NCBI RefSeq assembly: GCF_003814815.1
Contig: NZ_RKQQ01000005.1
Span: 186,001-250,000 of the forward strand
DNA from: Salisediminibacterium halotolerans
GTDB taxonomy: Bacteria; Bacillota; Bacilli; Bacillales; Salisediminibacteriaceae
Direction of reading: 5' to 3'
DNA: 64,000 nucleotides
The translations under genes were made by a program, and so were the position numbers. Positions 50,622 through 59,865 of the stretch are shown here, one piece after another. The notes under the pieces are model-generated. The model did not search any database and was not told where the DNA came from. It worked only from the letters and a program-made list of their open reading frames with translations. Position 1 is the stretch's first letter. Each line of letters opens with the position of its first letter.

Positions 50622-51955
50622 GCAAGCGCAGATGGGATGAGGAAGAGATCGAGCAGACCTTGACAGATTTTCCTGCTGTGAAAGACCGGCAATCAAAAGA
50701 CGAGCTGTATCGAAAAATTGAACAGGCAGAGCAAATGCCAAACCGTTTCAGCAAAATCAAACAAAAGAATCGCCGCCCCCGTTTCACGCCGCTTGTGGCA
50801 GCAGGGGCTGCTGCAGTGATTATGCTTTTGATCATTCCGTCGTTTCTGGATAATTCATCGCCGCTTACCGGCGGAGATGACTCTGGAGATGAACCGTCGA
50901 CGGCCGGTGTGCCGGAAGAAAATGATCAAGACAATAATAGGGAAAATGAAAATGCCGAAAATAAAAATGCGGAAAATGAGTATGCGGAAAATGATGCTGA
51001 TAACGATATCCCGGAAGAAAATGACAACTACGAAGCGTCAAATAATGACAATGCGCCGTCAAATGATCAGGGAAGCTCCGTGCAAAACAGCGAGACAGCT
51101 GAAAATCAAGCTGAACAAAACACGGAAAACGATGTATCAGAATCGCAAAATGAAAGAGAATCTGAAACAAGCGGAGAGAAGCATGACTACCCGGTGCTGA
51201 GCGCATCCGTTCACGAAACCGACAGCGGTGAAAAGACGGTCACAATCTCAGTGAGTGACGAATTGCGTTCTACTGGCGAGGAAGCAATCGCCGCTGCTCT
51301 TAACGAAAGTGATCCGACTTCAAATGAAGATCTGCAATCGATCACCCGCATTGAACGCGATGCCGAGAATCAGGGGGAGTTAACGATTGATTTTGCAGAA
51401 GATCACGAATTGGGTTCGTTAACGTCGAATGAATATGATGCACTCGAATTTACAATCGAAGAAATCCTTTCGGCCTACGGCGTCGAAGAGGTTCAATTTT
51501 CGACTGACGGGGAATCAGGGGTTGCTTTCGGGCCTGCCGGAATCGTGGAAACTTTAACGATTCCGTTTGAAGCGGAAGGTTATTTTGTATCAGAAGAGGA
51601 AAACCGTCTGATCAGTGCTCGCACGGCTGGAGAAACGAATGGTGAAGACGAATGGATCCCGCTGGAAGAAACCGTTGAAGCGATGGAGACTATAGAGAGT
51701 GATGAAGAGGCAGGGATTGTTTCTGCGATACCTGATTTTGTAGAAATTGCTGAGGTGGATGTTGCCGGTCAAGAAGCAAGTGTTTATTATGCGGCCGATG
51801 AAGAACTCTCAGATGAAGAGATGGAACATTTCTTTCAATCAATGCGGTTGACCGGTGTGAAATACAATCTGGAAAAATTAAAACTGATCGATGAAGACCA
51901 AGCTGAAGAACCGGTGATTGAATACGAATACGATGAACGTATCATTGTAGAATAA
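50618..51955 (+). CDS. Membrane anti-sigma factor (RsiX-like)
   Basis: 445 residues: cytoplasmic N-terminus (1-55, DEEEIEQTLTDFPAVKDRQ), one transmembrane helix (about 57-77), a long Asn/Glu-rich linker (about 95-190), then an extracytoplasmic domain (about 195-440) with repeated GerMN-like beta-alpha units (VTISVSDELRSTGEEAIAAALN, LTIDFAEDHELGSL). Cotranscribed with the sigma gene and predicted to hold it at the membrane. The linker is far longer than in B. subtilis RsiX. Confidence 0.85.
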   Translation: MSKRRWDEEEIEQTLTDFPAVKDRQSKDELYRKIEQAEQMPNRFSKIKQKNRRPRFTPLVAAGAAAVIMLLIIPSFLDNSSPLTGGDDSGDEPSTAGVPEENDQDNNRENENAENKNAENEYAENDADNDIPEENDNYEASNNDNAPSNDQGSSVQNSETAENQAEQNTENDVSESQNERESETSGEKHDYPVLSASVHETDSGEKTVTISVSDELRSTGEEAIAAALNESDPTSNEDLQSITRIERDAENQGELTIDFAEDHELGSLTSNEYDALEFTIEEILSAYGVEEVQFSTDGESGVAFGPAGIVETLTIPFEAEGYFVSEEENRLISARTAGETNGEDEWIPLEETVEAMETIESDEEAGIVSAIPDFVEIAEVDVAGQEASVYYAADEELSDEEMEHFFQSMRLTGVKYNLEKLKLIDEDQAEEPVIEYEYDERIIVE

Positions 51956-51988
51956 AACAGGGGGGGAGCGTTGCTCCCCCCCTGTTTT
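51955..51988 (+). terminator. Terminator of the sigma/anti-sigma operon
   Basis: AACAGGGGGGGAGC and GCTCCCCCCCTGTT form a very GC-rich stem with a short loop, followed by TTTATTTAT. Confidence 0.9.
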
Positions 51989-52029
51989 ATTTATATCCAA
52001 TATAATGGAAGGAAAACGTCAGGGTTAGA

Positions 52030-53436
52030 TTATTGTTCGCCGATCCGGTGTTTGTTTATCCGGTACTGCAAGCTTTGTCTTTTTATTCCGAGCAGTGAAG
52101 CAGCTTGCGTGATATTTCCTTCAGTACGCCGCAAAACCTCCTCGATATAATGCTTTTCAGCACTTTCAATATATTCCTGCAATGGGCGAATTGTGTCGTT
52201 GTTCGGCTGAAGAGCCGGAACATCGAGCGCCGAAGCCGTCGAAACAGACGCTTTATTTTGCATGTGCAGCGGCAAAAAATCCAATCCGATCGGTTCATCG
52301 TGTGAAATCAAATTCATCGCCCCTTCGATAACATGTTCCAGTTCACGAATGTTGCCCGGCCATTCGTACGATGAGAAAAACTCCTCAACGTCGGCGGCAA
52401 CATAAGGGACAGATAATTGAAAAAGGTCGTTGAATTTATTAACAAAATGATCGGTTAATACCGGCAAATCCTCTTTTCTGTCTCTGAGCGGAGGGATCAT
52501 CAATGTGACGACGCTCAAGCGGTAATACAAATCTTCGCGCAAAGACTTGTTTTTAACGGCGGTAATCGGATCTTCGTTCACAGTCGCGATGATGCGGACG
52601 TTCACATCTTTGCTTTTTGTATCGCCGATTCTGCGGACGGATTTTTCTTGAATCACCCGGAGAAGTTTGGCTTGAAGCGAAGGGTTTAATGAGTTAATTT
52701 CATCTAACATTAACGTTCCTCCGTCAGCTTGCTCAAAAAGCCCGGGATGGTTCGTTGCTCCGGTAAATCCGCCTTTAACACTGCCGAAAAGAATCCCTTC
52801 AATCAATGAATCAGGCAGTGCGGCGCAATTTTGGCTGATAAACGGTTTAGAGCCGCGGTCGCTGCTGTTATGAATGCTTTGCGCAAACAATTCTTTCCCC
52901 GTTCCTGTTTCGCCGTAAATCAACACAGATGAAGACGTTCTTGTTGCGCGTTTTGCGTTTGTAATAACGGTTTGAATGGCGTCGCTTTTGCCGATGATCT
53001 GATCAAATGTGAACTTCGCTTCGTCTTTGCGCCGGCCTGTTTCACGCGACATCCGTTCCAGTTTTGTAATGTCGCGGGCAATTTCAACGGCGCCGAATGT
53101 TTCAGTGTTTAACTGCAACGGAAACGTGTCGTTAACCGTCGTTATTTCCAAGCCTTTGTTGTTAAAGTACGTTTGTTTTTCGTTTCTGTGCGACCGGCCG
53201 TGCTGCAGCGCTTGCCAAAGCCTGCTGTCTTCTGCTGAATTGAACATGAAAATATCGAGAATATTTCGATTCAGCACTTCTTCTTTCGGCATATCTTCCA
53301 TTTCCGCCATGCGCCGATTATAGATGACGGAGCGTCCGTCGAGGTCGACAACGTGAATGCCGACGTCAATTGAGTCGAGCAATTGCAAGTAAGCAGGGTG
53401 AAGTTCCGGCATTTTTTTCGTGTACGAATCGTTCAT
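52030..53436 (-). CDS. rocR: Sigma-54-dependent activator RocR
   Basis: A 468-residue enhancer-binding protein: PAS domain (about 15-130), AAA+ domain (about 150-375) with Walker A GETGTGKE and WPGNIRELEHVIEG, and a Fis-type HTH at the C-terminus (GNITQAASLLGIKRQSLQYRINKH). The sigma-54 contact loop reads GGFTGA in place of GAFTGA. Divergent from rocA, with upstream palindromes and a -24/-12 promoter in between. RocR senses ornithine or citrulline in B. subtilis and drives arginine catabolic operons. Confidence 0.93.
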   Translation of the reverse strand: MNDSYTKKMPELHPAYLQLLDSIDVGIHVVDLDGRSVIYNRRMAEMEDMPKEEVLNRNILDIFMFNSAEDSRLWQALQHGRSHRNEKQTYFNNKGLEITTVNDTFPLQLNTETFGAVEIARDITKLERMSRETGRRKDEAKFTFDQIIGKSDAIQTVITNAKRATRTSSSVLIYGETGTGKELFAQSIHNSSDRGSKPFISQNCAALPDSLIEGILFGSVKGGFTGATNHPGLFEQADGGTLMLDEINSLNPSLQAKLLRVIQEKSVRRIGDTKSKDVNVRIIATVNEDPITAVKNKSLREDLYYRLSVVTLMIPPLRDRKEDLPVLTDHFVNKFNDLFQLSVPYVAADVEEFFSSYEWPGNIRELEHVIEGAMNLISHDEPIGLDFLPLHMQNKASVSTASALDVPALQPNNDTIRPLQEYIESAEKHYIEEVLRRTEGNITQAASLLGIKRQSLQYRINKHRIGEQ

Positions 53437-53495
53437 TGGTTCACCGCCAGTAAATGATTATTGTATCTCCAGTTTAATCAAAGTCAGCTAATCGA

Positions 53496-53551
53496 GCAAA
53501 TAAATTTTGCACTTTCGCGCAAACAAATTCGGCGGCGCAAAATCTATTTGC
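53496..53551 (+). promoter_or_regulatory. RocR upstream activating sequences
   Basis: GCAAATAAATTTTGC (53496-53510) and GCAAAATCTATTTGC (53537-53551) are palindromic and 41 bp apart, centred about 50 and 90 bp upstream of the -24 box; they resemble roc UAS palindromes. A partial third site is GCAAACAAATTC (53519-53530). Confidence 0.75.
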
Positions 53552-53593
53552 ACTGGAACAATAAGTAAAGGCTTTCAAATCGAGAGCGCGAAC

Positions 53594-53609
53594 TGGCATA
53601 AATATTGCA
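53594..53609 (+). promoter_or_regulatory. Sigma-54 (SigL) promoter of the roc operon
   Basis: TGGCAT-AAATA-TTGCA, with GG and GC exactly 10 nt apart as required for sigma-54; 50 bp upstream of rocA. Confidence 0.9.
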
Positions 53610-53659
53610 TTAGTTAGAAAGTGTAGAAAATTAACACAATTTTAAGGAGTGATTTGCAG

Positions 53660-55222
53660 ATGGTAACCCCATACAAACATGAACCGTTTACAGATTTTTC
53701 GGTCGAGGAAAATCGAAAAGCTTATCAAGATGCGCTTGATTATGTCGGGACGCAAATGGGCAAAGAGTACCCGCTTATTATTAACGGTGAGAAAATATTC
53801 ACCGATAAAAAAACAACGACAGTGAATCCGAACAACCATTCCCAAGTGGTCGGGTACGTATCGAAATGCGATCAAGAATTAGCGGAAAAGGCGCACCAGA
53901 GTGCGCAAGAGGCGTTTAAATCATGGAGCAAATGGGACCCGGAAGCACGCGCGGCGATTCTTTTCCGTGCGGCTGCGAAAATCCGTCACCGCAAACATGA
54001 ATTTTCCGCCTGGATGACTTACGAGGTCGGCAAGCCTTGGGTTGAAGCGGATGCAGATACAGCTGAAGCGATTGACTTTTTAGAGTATTATGCCCGGCAA
54101 ATGGTGAGTTTAAAAGACGGCGTTGAAGTCAATTCACGCGAGATTGAGCATAATTCATTCAGCTATATTCCGCTCGGTGTCGGGATTACGATCTCGCCGT
54201 GGAACTTGGCTTTGGCGATTATGTGCGGAACGGCGAGCGGGCCGGTGGTTGCCGGAAATACGATTTTATTGAAACCGGCGAAAACGGCTACGGTGATTTC
54301 TTATAAGTTTATGGAGGTGCTGCTCGAATCAGGATTGCCGGACGGCGTTGTTAACTGGGTTCCGGGAAGCAGTGCGGAAATCGGCGACTACCTTGTTGAT
54401 CATCCGAAAACGCGGTTTATCAACTTTACCGGCTCGAAAGCGACAGGGCTTCATATTGCTGAACGGGCAGCGAAAGTTCAGCCGGGACAAATTTGGATGA
54501 AGCGCGTCATCACTGAAATGGGCGGCAAGGATACAATCATCGTTGATGATGATGCTGATTTAGAGTTGGCAACAGACGCGATTGCTTACTCGGCCTTTGG
54601 CTTCTCCGGACAAAAATGTTCCGCTTGTTCACGCGTCATTGCCCACGAAGATGTGTATGATGAGCTGCTTGATAAAGTCGCGAAAAAAGCGGAAACACTG
54701 ACGGTCGGCCCGACGAATTTTGATAACTCGAATTTCATGGGGGCGGTCAATGATGAAGAAGCATTTAAAAAAATTATGGGATACGTTGAAGTCGGCAAGC
54801 AAGAGGGCCGTCTGGTTACCGGCGGCACCGGCGATGATTCGAAGGGTTACTTCATTCAGCCGACAATCTTTGCTGATCTCGACCCAGAGGCGCGGATCAT
54901 GCAAGAGGAAGTGTTCGGTCCGTTTGTAGGATTCGCGAAAGCAAAAGATTTCGATGAACTGATTGATATTGCCAATAACACAGAATACGGCTTGACAGGT
55001 GCGGTCATTTCCAACAACCGCGCGAATCTTGAAAAAGCCCGTGCAGATTTTCATGTTGGCAACCTGTACTTCAATCGCGGCTGTACCGCAGCGATTGTCG
55101 GCTATCAGCCATTCGGCGGATTCAATATGTCCGGAACCGATTCGAAAGCAGGCGGTCCGGATTACTTGCTGCATTTCCTGCAGCCGAAAACTGTGACCGA
55201 TCAATTTAAACCGACCGTTTAA
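53660..55222 (+). CDS. rocA: 1-pyrroline-5-carboxylate dehydrogenase RocA
   Basis: NAD-dependent aldehyde dehydrogenase converting pyrroline-5-carboxylate/glutamate semialdehyde to glutamate. 520 residues from ATG 53660 (AAGGAG 10 nt upstream; TTG 53654 is possible). Motifs [24 protein letters not shown], catalytic Glu in [18 protein letters not shown] and Cys in [11 protein letters not shown] match group 2 P5C dehydrogenases. First gene of rocA-rocD-putB-rocF. Confidence 0.95.
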   Translation: MVTPYKHEPFTDFSVEENRKAYQDALDYVGTQMGKEYPLIINGEKIFTDKKTTTVNPNNHSQVVGYVSKCDQELAEKAHQSAQEAFKSWSKWDPEARAAILFRAAAKIRHRKHEFSAWMTYEVGKPWVEADADTAEAIDFLEYYARQMVSLKDGVEVNSREIEHNSFSYIPLGVGITISPWNLALAIMCGTASGPVVAGNTILLKPAKTATVISYKFMEVLLESGLPDGVVNWVPGSSAEIGDYLVDHPKTRFINFTGSKATGLHIAERAAKVQPGQIWMKRVITEMGGKDTIIVDDDADLELATDAIAYSAFGFSGQKCSACSRVIAHEDVYDELLDKVAKKAETLTVGPTNFDNSNFMGAVNDEEAFKKIMGYVEVGKQEGRLVTGGTGDDSKGYFIQPTIFADLDPEARIMQEEVFGPFVGFAKAKDFDELIDIANNTEYGLTGAVISNNRANLEKARADFHVGNLYFNRGCTAAIVGYQPFGGFNMSGTDSKAGGPDYLLHFLQPKTVTDQFKPTV

Positions 55223-55239
55223 TCAAGGAGTGTTGCTGC

Positions 55240-56433
55240 ATGACAAAAACCGACAGTATTATTTTGGAAACTGAACAATACGGCGCCCGCAATTATCATC
55301 CGCTTCCGATCGTTATTTCGGAGGCGGAGGGTGCTTGGGTAGAAGACCCTGAAGGGAACCGCTACATTGATATGCTCAGTGCCTATTCCGCTGTAAACCA
55401 AGGGCACCGGCATCCGAAGATTATCGAAGCGCTCAAAAACCAAGCGGATAAGATCACGCTGACGTCGCGGGCTTTTCATAATGATCAGCTTGGAAGATTT
55501 TATGAGCGGGTAGCAAAGATAACCAATAAAGAGATGGTTCTGCCGATGAATACCGGCGCTGAAGCAGTTGAGACAGCTGTGAAAGCAATCCGGCGCTGGG
55601 CTTACCGTGTCAAAGGGGTCGAAAAAGATCAAGCCGAGATTATTGTGTGTGAAGACAACTTTCACGGCCGCACGATGACGGCAGTGTCTTTATCTTCCAA
55701 CGAAGCTTATAAAAAAGATTTCGGACCGCTTCTTCCCGGCGTGAAAGTGATTCCGTTCGGGGATGCTGATGCATTGCGCGAAGCGATCACGCCAAACACA
55801 GCTGCCTTTTTATTTGAGCCGATTCAAGGTGAAGCTGGGATCAATATTCCTGACGAAGGTTTTTTGCAAGAAGCGTATACCATCTGTCAAGAAAATAATG
55901 TGCTTTATGCCGCGGATGAAATACAATGCGGCCTGGCCAGAAGCGGCCGGACATTTGCGTGTGATTGGGAAGGGGTAGAACCGGATATTTACATCCTTGG
56001 AAAAGCGCTCGGGGGCGGAGTTATGCCGATCTCCTGTGTTGCTGCGAACGAAGATATTTTAGGGGTGTTTGAACCGGGGTCGCACGGATCGACGTTTGGC
56101 GGCAACCCTCTATCGTGCGCGGTTTCAGTAGCGGCATTAGATGTGATCGAAGAGGAAAAACTCGCTGAACGTTCTGATCGTTTAGGGAGGGCTTTTAAAG
56201 AAGAACTTCAAACGATTGACAATCCGAAGATCCGGGAAATTCGCGGGAAAGGCCTTTTTATCGGCGTTGAACTGACAGAGCCGGCGCGTCCTTACTGTGA
56301 AATGCTCAAGGAAAAGGGGCTGCTGTGCAAAGAGACGCACGAGAATGTGATTCGCTTTGCACCTCCGCTTGTTATTGCGGAGAGTGATCTTAATTGGGCG
56401 CTTGCCCAAATTAAAGACATTCTCTCCGTTTGA
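55240..56433 (+). CDS. rocD: Ornithine aminotransferase RocD
   Basis: PLP enzyme transferring the delta-amino group of ornithine to 2-oxoglutarate, giving glutamate semialdehyde for RocA. 397 residues; [47 protein letters not shown] and the cofactor lysine in [13 protein letters not shown] are class III aminotransferase marks of OAT. It starts 17 bp after rocA. Confidence 0.95.
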   Translation: MTKTDSIILETEQYGARNYHPLPIVISEAEGAWVEDPEGNRYIDMLSAYSAVNQGHRHPKIIEALKNQADKITLTSRAFHNDQLGRFYERVAKITNKEMVLPMNTGAEAVETAVKAIRRWAYRVKGVEKDQAEIIVCEDNFHGRTMTAVSLSSNEAYKKDFGPLLPGVKVIPFGDADALREAITPNTAAFLFEPIQGEAGINIPDEGFLQEAYTICQENNVLYAADEIQCGLARSGRTFACDWEGVEPDIYILGKALGGGVMPISCVAANEDILGVFEPGSHGSTFGGNPLSCAVSVAALDVIEEEKLAERSDRLGRAFKEELQTIDNPKIREIRGKGLFIGVELTEPARPYCEMLKEKGLLCKETHENVIRFAPPLVIAESDLNWALAQIKDILSV

Positions 56434-56486
56434 TCGAAGAGATCGGTTGACTGCAGAAAGAAAGCGGGGAAGGGGAGGAAGCCGTT

Positions 56487-57392
56487 ATGATTACACGAAA
56501 ATTTTTTTCGGTGTTATCATCAAGTCAATTTTTGGAGAATAGAGCTCGTAATTGGGGACCAAAATTAGGTGCGACAACAGTGATTGCCGGCGAGACGATT
56601 GAAGAGGCGATGGAAGCAGTGCGAAAATTAAACGCACAAGGATTATGTGCGACAGTTGATCACCTCGGCGAATTTGTCCATAAAAAAGAAGAAGCGCTAG
56701 CGTCAAAAGACTATTGTATTCGCACGCTTGAAGCGATCGACGCTTACGGTGTCGACTGTAATTTGTCTTTAAAACTGACATCTTTGGGCCTCGATGTAGA
56801 CCGTAATTTATGCCGTGATAACATGCTGGACATTTTAGCGAAAGCAGATGAATTGAATATTTTTGTCCGGATTGATATGGAAGACTATGCTCATTTGGAC
56901 TCTACGTTAGAGTTGTTTCAAGAGCTGCGGAGATCGTATCAAAACGTCGGCCCGGCGATGCAATCTTATTTACACCGAGCAGAACAAGATACCCGATCCT
57001 TGAAAGGTGTCAATTTAAGAATGATGAAAGGGGCTTATAAAGAATCCCCCTCTGTCGCATATCAGAAGAAGCCGGAAGTCGATGCAAATCTGTTAAACAT
57101 CATCAAAGTTCATTTGCTGAATGGCAGTTACACAGCTGTTGCAACCCACGACCACAATATTATCGAAGAAGTTAAAACGTTTGTCCGTGAACAAGGGATT
57201 CCTGATGATTTATACGAGTTTCAAATGCTCTATGGTTTTCGGACGGAATTGCAGGCGCAGCTTGTGAATGAGGGTTACAAAGTCCGGGTTTACGTTCCGT
57301 TTGGGGAAGACTGGTACGGGTATTTCATGCGCCGGCTCGGCGAGCGCCCGCAAAACATCGTGTTTGCGATGAGAGGATTATTATCGAAATAA
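56487..57392 (+). CDS. putB: Proline dehydrogenase (PutB/FadM)
   Basis: FAD enzyme oxidising proline to pyrroline-5-carboxylate. 301 residues, TIM-barrel monofunctional type: TVDHLGEFVHKKEEAL, LKLTSLGLDVDRNLC, IDMEDYAHLDSTLELF, NLRMMKGAYKES and the substrate-binding YFMRRLGERPQN. The inclusion of this gene between rocD and rocF joins proline and arginine degradation in one operon; in B. subtilis putB is in a separate put operon. Confidence 0.95.
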   Translation: MITRKFFSVLSSSQFLENRARNWGPKLGATTVIAGETIEEAMEAVRKLNAQGLCATVDHLGEFVHKKEEALASKDYCIRTLEAIDAYGVDCNLSLKLTSLGLDVDRNLCRDNMLDILAKADELNIFVRIDMEDYAHLDSTLELFQELRRSYQNVGPAMQSYLHRAEQDTRSLKGVNLRMMKGAYKESPSVAYQKKPEVDANLLNIIKVHLLNGSYTAVATHDHNIIEEVKTFVREQGIPDDLYEFQMLYGFRTELQAQLVNEGYKVRVYVPFGEDWYGYFMRRLGERPQNIVFAMRGLLSK

Positions 57393-57421
57393 CTAGTCAG
57401 ACAGGTGAAGAGGTGTCGCGT

Positions 57422-58324
57422 GTGAACAAAATGGTATCGGTGATCGGTGTACCGATGGACCTTGGTCAAAATCGGCGCGGTGTTGATATGGGACCAAGTG
57501 CCATGCGGTATGCCGGTCTTGTTGAACGGTTGCAAGAAACGGGCTGCAGTGTTAATGATCTCGGGGACATCGAGGTCGGCCGTCCTGAAGCGCTCGATGT
57601 GAAAAATGCCGATAATTTAAAAGATCTGGAAGAAGTCGTTACGGTTAATGAGCGTCTCGCTGACACCGTGAAAAACGTTGTACAAGCAGGCCGTTTTCCG
57701 CTTATTCTTGGGGGAGACCACAGTATTGCGATTGGCACATTGGCCGGTGTGTCGCATAAGTATAACAATATGGGCGTGATATGGTATGACGCTCATGGAG
57801 ATTTAAACACCGGTGCGACCTCTCCTTCTGGAAATATTCACGGAATGCCTTTAGCGGTAAGTCTTGGCATCGGTCACCCCTCACTAACGGAGATCGGCGG
57901 TTATAAACCGAAAGTCACACCTGAAAATATCGTCATTATCGGTGCCCGTTCGTTGGATCCGGAAGAAAGAGAATACATTCAAGCGCAAGGTGTCCGGGTA
58001 TATACGATGCATGAAATCGATCGCGACGGTATGGCTGCCGTGATGAATGACGCGATTGCATTTTTAGAAGCGAAAACAGACGGCGTGCATCTGAGTCTGG
58101 ATCTCGATGCTTTAGATCCGCAGCATGCCCCGGGTGTAGGGACGCCGGTTGTCGGCGGCACGACGTACCGTGAAACACACTTGGCGATGGAGATGCTCGC
58201 CCAGCGGCAAGTTATAACATCGGCCGAATTTGTAGAAGTCAATCCGATTCTCGATGTGCGCAATCAAACTGCCGAAGCAGCTGTTGGATTGATCGGATCG
58301 CTGTTCGGAGAGAAGCTGTTATAG
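57422..58324 (+). CDS. rocF: Arginase RocF
   Basis: Manganese enzyme hydrolysing arginine to ornithine and urea. Metal-ligand motifs GGDHSIAIGT, WYDAHGDLN and SLDLDALDP are complete; MSVIG-like start (VSVIGVPMDLGQNRRGVDMGPSAMRYA). GTG 57422 lies 8 nt after AGAGG and gives 300 residues; GTG 57413 and ATG 57431 are alternatives. Last gene of the operon before a strong terminator. Confidence 0.95.
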   Translation: MNKMVSVIGVPMDLGQNRRGVDMGPSAMRYAGLVERLQETGCSVNDLGDIEVGRPEALDVKNADNLKDLEEVVTVNERLADTVKNVVQAGRFPLILGGDHSIAIGTLAGVSHKYNNMGVIWYDAHGDLNTGATSPSGNIHGMPLAVSLGIGHPSLTEIGGYKPKVTPENIVIIGARSLDPEEREYIQAQGVRVYTMHEIDRDGMAAVMNDAIAFLEAKTDGVHLSLDLDALDPQHAPGVGTPVVGGTTYRETHLAMEMLAQRQVITSAEFVEVNPILDVRNQTAEAAVGLIGSLFGEKLL

Positions 58325-58330
58325 CAGAAG

Positions 58331-58368
58331 AAAAACCCTGGAAGCAAAGCCTTGCTTCCAGGGTTTTT
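58331..58368 (+). terminator. Terminator of the roc operon
   Basis: A 17-bp perfect stem (AAAAACCCTGGAAGCAA and its complement) with a 4-nt loop and T-run. Confidence 0.93.
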
Positions 58369-58423
58369 GTATTTTTAAACATTCGGTGATAAAAAGTAAT
58401 GGATATTTCGTGACAACTTCTGG

Positions 58424-58459
58424 ACAGCGTTGACCCTCTTGAAAACGCTGTGCTATAAT
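58424..58459 (+). promoter_or_regulatory. Promoter of iron ATPase gene, with inverted repeat
   Basis: TTGACC (58430-58435), 18-bp spacer, TATAAT (58454-58459). ACAGCGTT (58424-58431) and AACGCTGT (58444-58451) form an inverted repeat over the -35 and spacer. Confidence 0.75.
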
Positions 58460-58469
58460 TCAACTGTAA

Positions 58470-58484
58470 TGAAAATCATTCTCA
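58470..58484 (+). promoter_or_regulatory. Fur box upstream of fbpC-like gene
   Basis: TGAAAATCATTCTCA matches the 7-1-7 consensus TGATAATNATTATCA at 12 of 14 defined positions and lies just downstream of the -10 box, where Fur would block transcription. Confidence 0.8.
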
Positions 58485-58569
58485 ACTAAATTTTAACGAT
58501 TCTAAATAAGCTTTCAAATGTTAATCGGACTTTCATGAGGAGCAAGAGCGGATACGGGAGGTAAGTCTA

Positions 58570-59634
58570 ATGAGTTTTATCGAAATGAGGAATATTTCAA
58601 AAAGGTTTGGACGCCATGATTCGCCTGCGGTCGACAAAATGAGTCTCGATATCAGCAAAGGTGAAATCATCACATTGCTCGGACCGAGCGGTTGCGGCAA
58701 AACGACGACGCTGCGGATGATTGCCGGCTTTGAACAGCCGACGGCCGGAACGATTGAAATAGGCGGCACAAAAGTTTTTGATGAAGGAGAATCACTTCCG
58801 CCGGAAAAACGCGGTATCGGGATGGTTTTCCAGGATTATGCGCTTTTTCCGCATATGAATATCTTAAAAAATGTCATGTTCGGTTTAACAAAATGGCCGG
58901 CACGCGAGAAAAAGAACCGGGCGCGAGAAGTTTTGGAGTTGGTCGGTCTTGAAGAGTATGCGAACCGTTACCCGACGGAACTTTCCGGCGGGCAGCAGCA
59001 GCGGATTGCACTGGCGCGCGCGCTGGCACCGAAACCTCATGTTGTTTTAATGGATGAACCTTTCAGCAACCTGGATGCCGGCTTGCGCGAAAAGATGCGT
59101 TTTGACGTGACGAATATCTTGCGCAAAGCGAATACAACAGCGATTATGGTAACGCACGATCAAAAAGATGCGTTTGCGGTATCCAATCGGGTCGTCGTGA
59201 TGAACGACGGCGTTATTCAGCAAATTGATCAGCCAAAAGAGATGTATCGTTGCCCGAAAAACTGTTTCGTTGCGCAGTTCGTCGGCAAGACAAACTTGCT
59301 CGACGGAAGAATGGCAGAAGATCAGCAAAGCATCCATACGCATATCGGCAAAGTTTCCTTGCCGGAACAGTGGCAAGAGCGGCTTGAAACTGTCAAGCTG
59401 TCTATTCGGCCGGAAGGCTGCCGTTTAGCTGAACAAGGTTCCGGGGCCTATTGCGGCCAAGTTGAGCGGGTTACGTACGGCGGTGAATACCAGGAACTGT
59501 ATGTGAGGCTGCATAACGAACCGGAATTATCGAATGAACCGATGCTGTTATATGCGCCGATCGAACAAGATGTTGAGGTCGGCCACGTCGTTTCCTTTGA
59601 TATCAAACCGGAATTGGTTGCAGTTGTTGACTAA
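58570..59634 (+). CDS. fbpC: Iron(III) ABC transporter ATPase (FbpC-like)
   Basis: A 354-residue ATPase. Walker A GPSGCGKTTTLRMIAGF, signature ELSGGQQQRIALARALA, Walker B VVLMDEPFSNLDAG and His in MVTHDQKDAF; a C-terminal OB-like (TOBE) domain from about residue 240. Sequence type and Fur control point to ferric iron import with the downstream binding protein and permease. It has its own promoter and terminator and is separated from them by 231 bp, so it can be expressed independently. Confidence 0.9.
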   Translation: MSFIEMRNISKRFGRHDSPAVDKMSLDISKGEIITLLGPSGCGKTTTLRMIAGFEQPTAGTIEIGGTKVFDEGESLPPEKRGIGMVFQDYALFPHMNILKNVMFGLTKWPAREKKNRAREVLELVGLEEYANRYPTELSGGQQQRIALARALAPKPHVVLMDEPFSNLDAGLREKMRFDVTNILRKANTTAIMVTHDQKDAFAVSNRVVVMNDGVIQQIDQPKEMYRCPKNCFVAQFVGKTNLLDGRMAEDQQSIHTHIGKVSLPEQWQERLETVKLSIRPEGCRLAEQGSGAYCGQVERVTYGGEYQELYVRLHNEPELSNEPMLLYAPIEQDVEVGHVVSFDIKPELVAVVD

Positions 59635-59645
59635 CTAACCCCTGC

Positions 59646-59682
59646 AAAGCAACTTACATTGTCAGACGTAAGTTGCTTTTAT
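59646..59682 (+). terminator. Terminator of fbpC-like gene
   Basis: AAAGCAACTTAC (59646-59657) pairs with GTAAGTTGCTTT (59668-59679), followed by a T-rich stretch. Confidence 0.85.
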
Positions 59683-59815
59683 TATGAGTTTTTTTAAGAG
59701 ATCCTAATGATAATTTATACTTTTTTATAATTATTATAAATAATCATCGATTTGTCAACACTTTTAACAAAAAAAGATTGACGATCAATGCAAGGTTTAA
59801 TAAACTTCAAACAGT

Positions 59816-59834
59816 GATAATGATAATCGTTCTC
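59816..59834 (+). promoter_or_regulatory. Fur box upstream of fbpA-like gene
   Basis: GATAATGATAATCGTTCTC agrees with the 19-bp Fur consensus GATAATGATAATCATTATC at 17 positions; 31 bp upstream of the start codon. Confidence 0.85.
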
Positions 59835-59865
59835 ATGCAAATAAATAGTATAGGGGGAAACAAAG

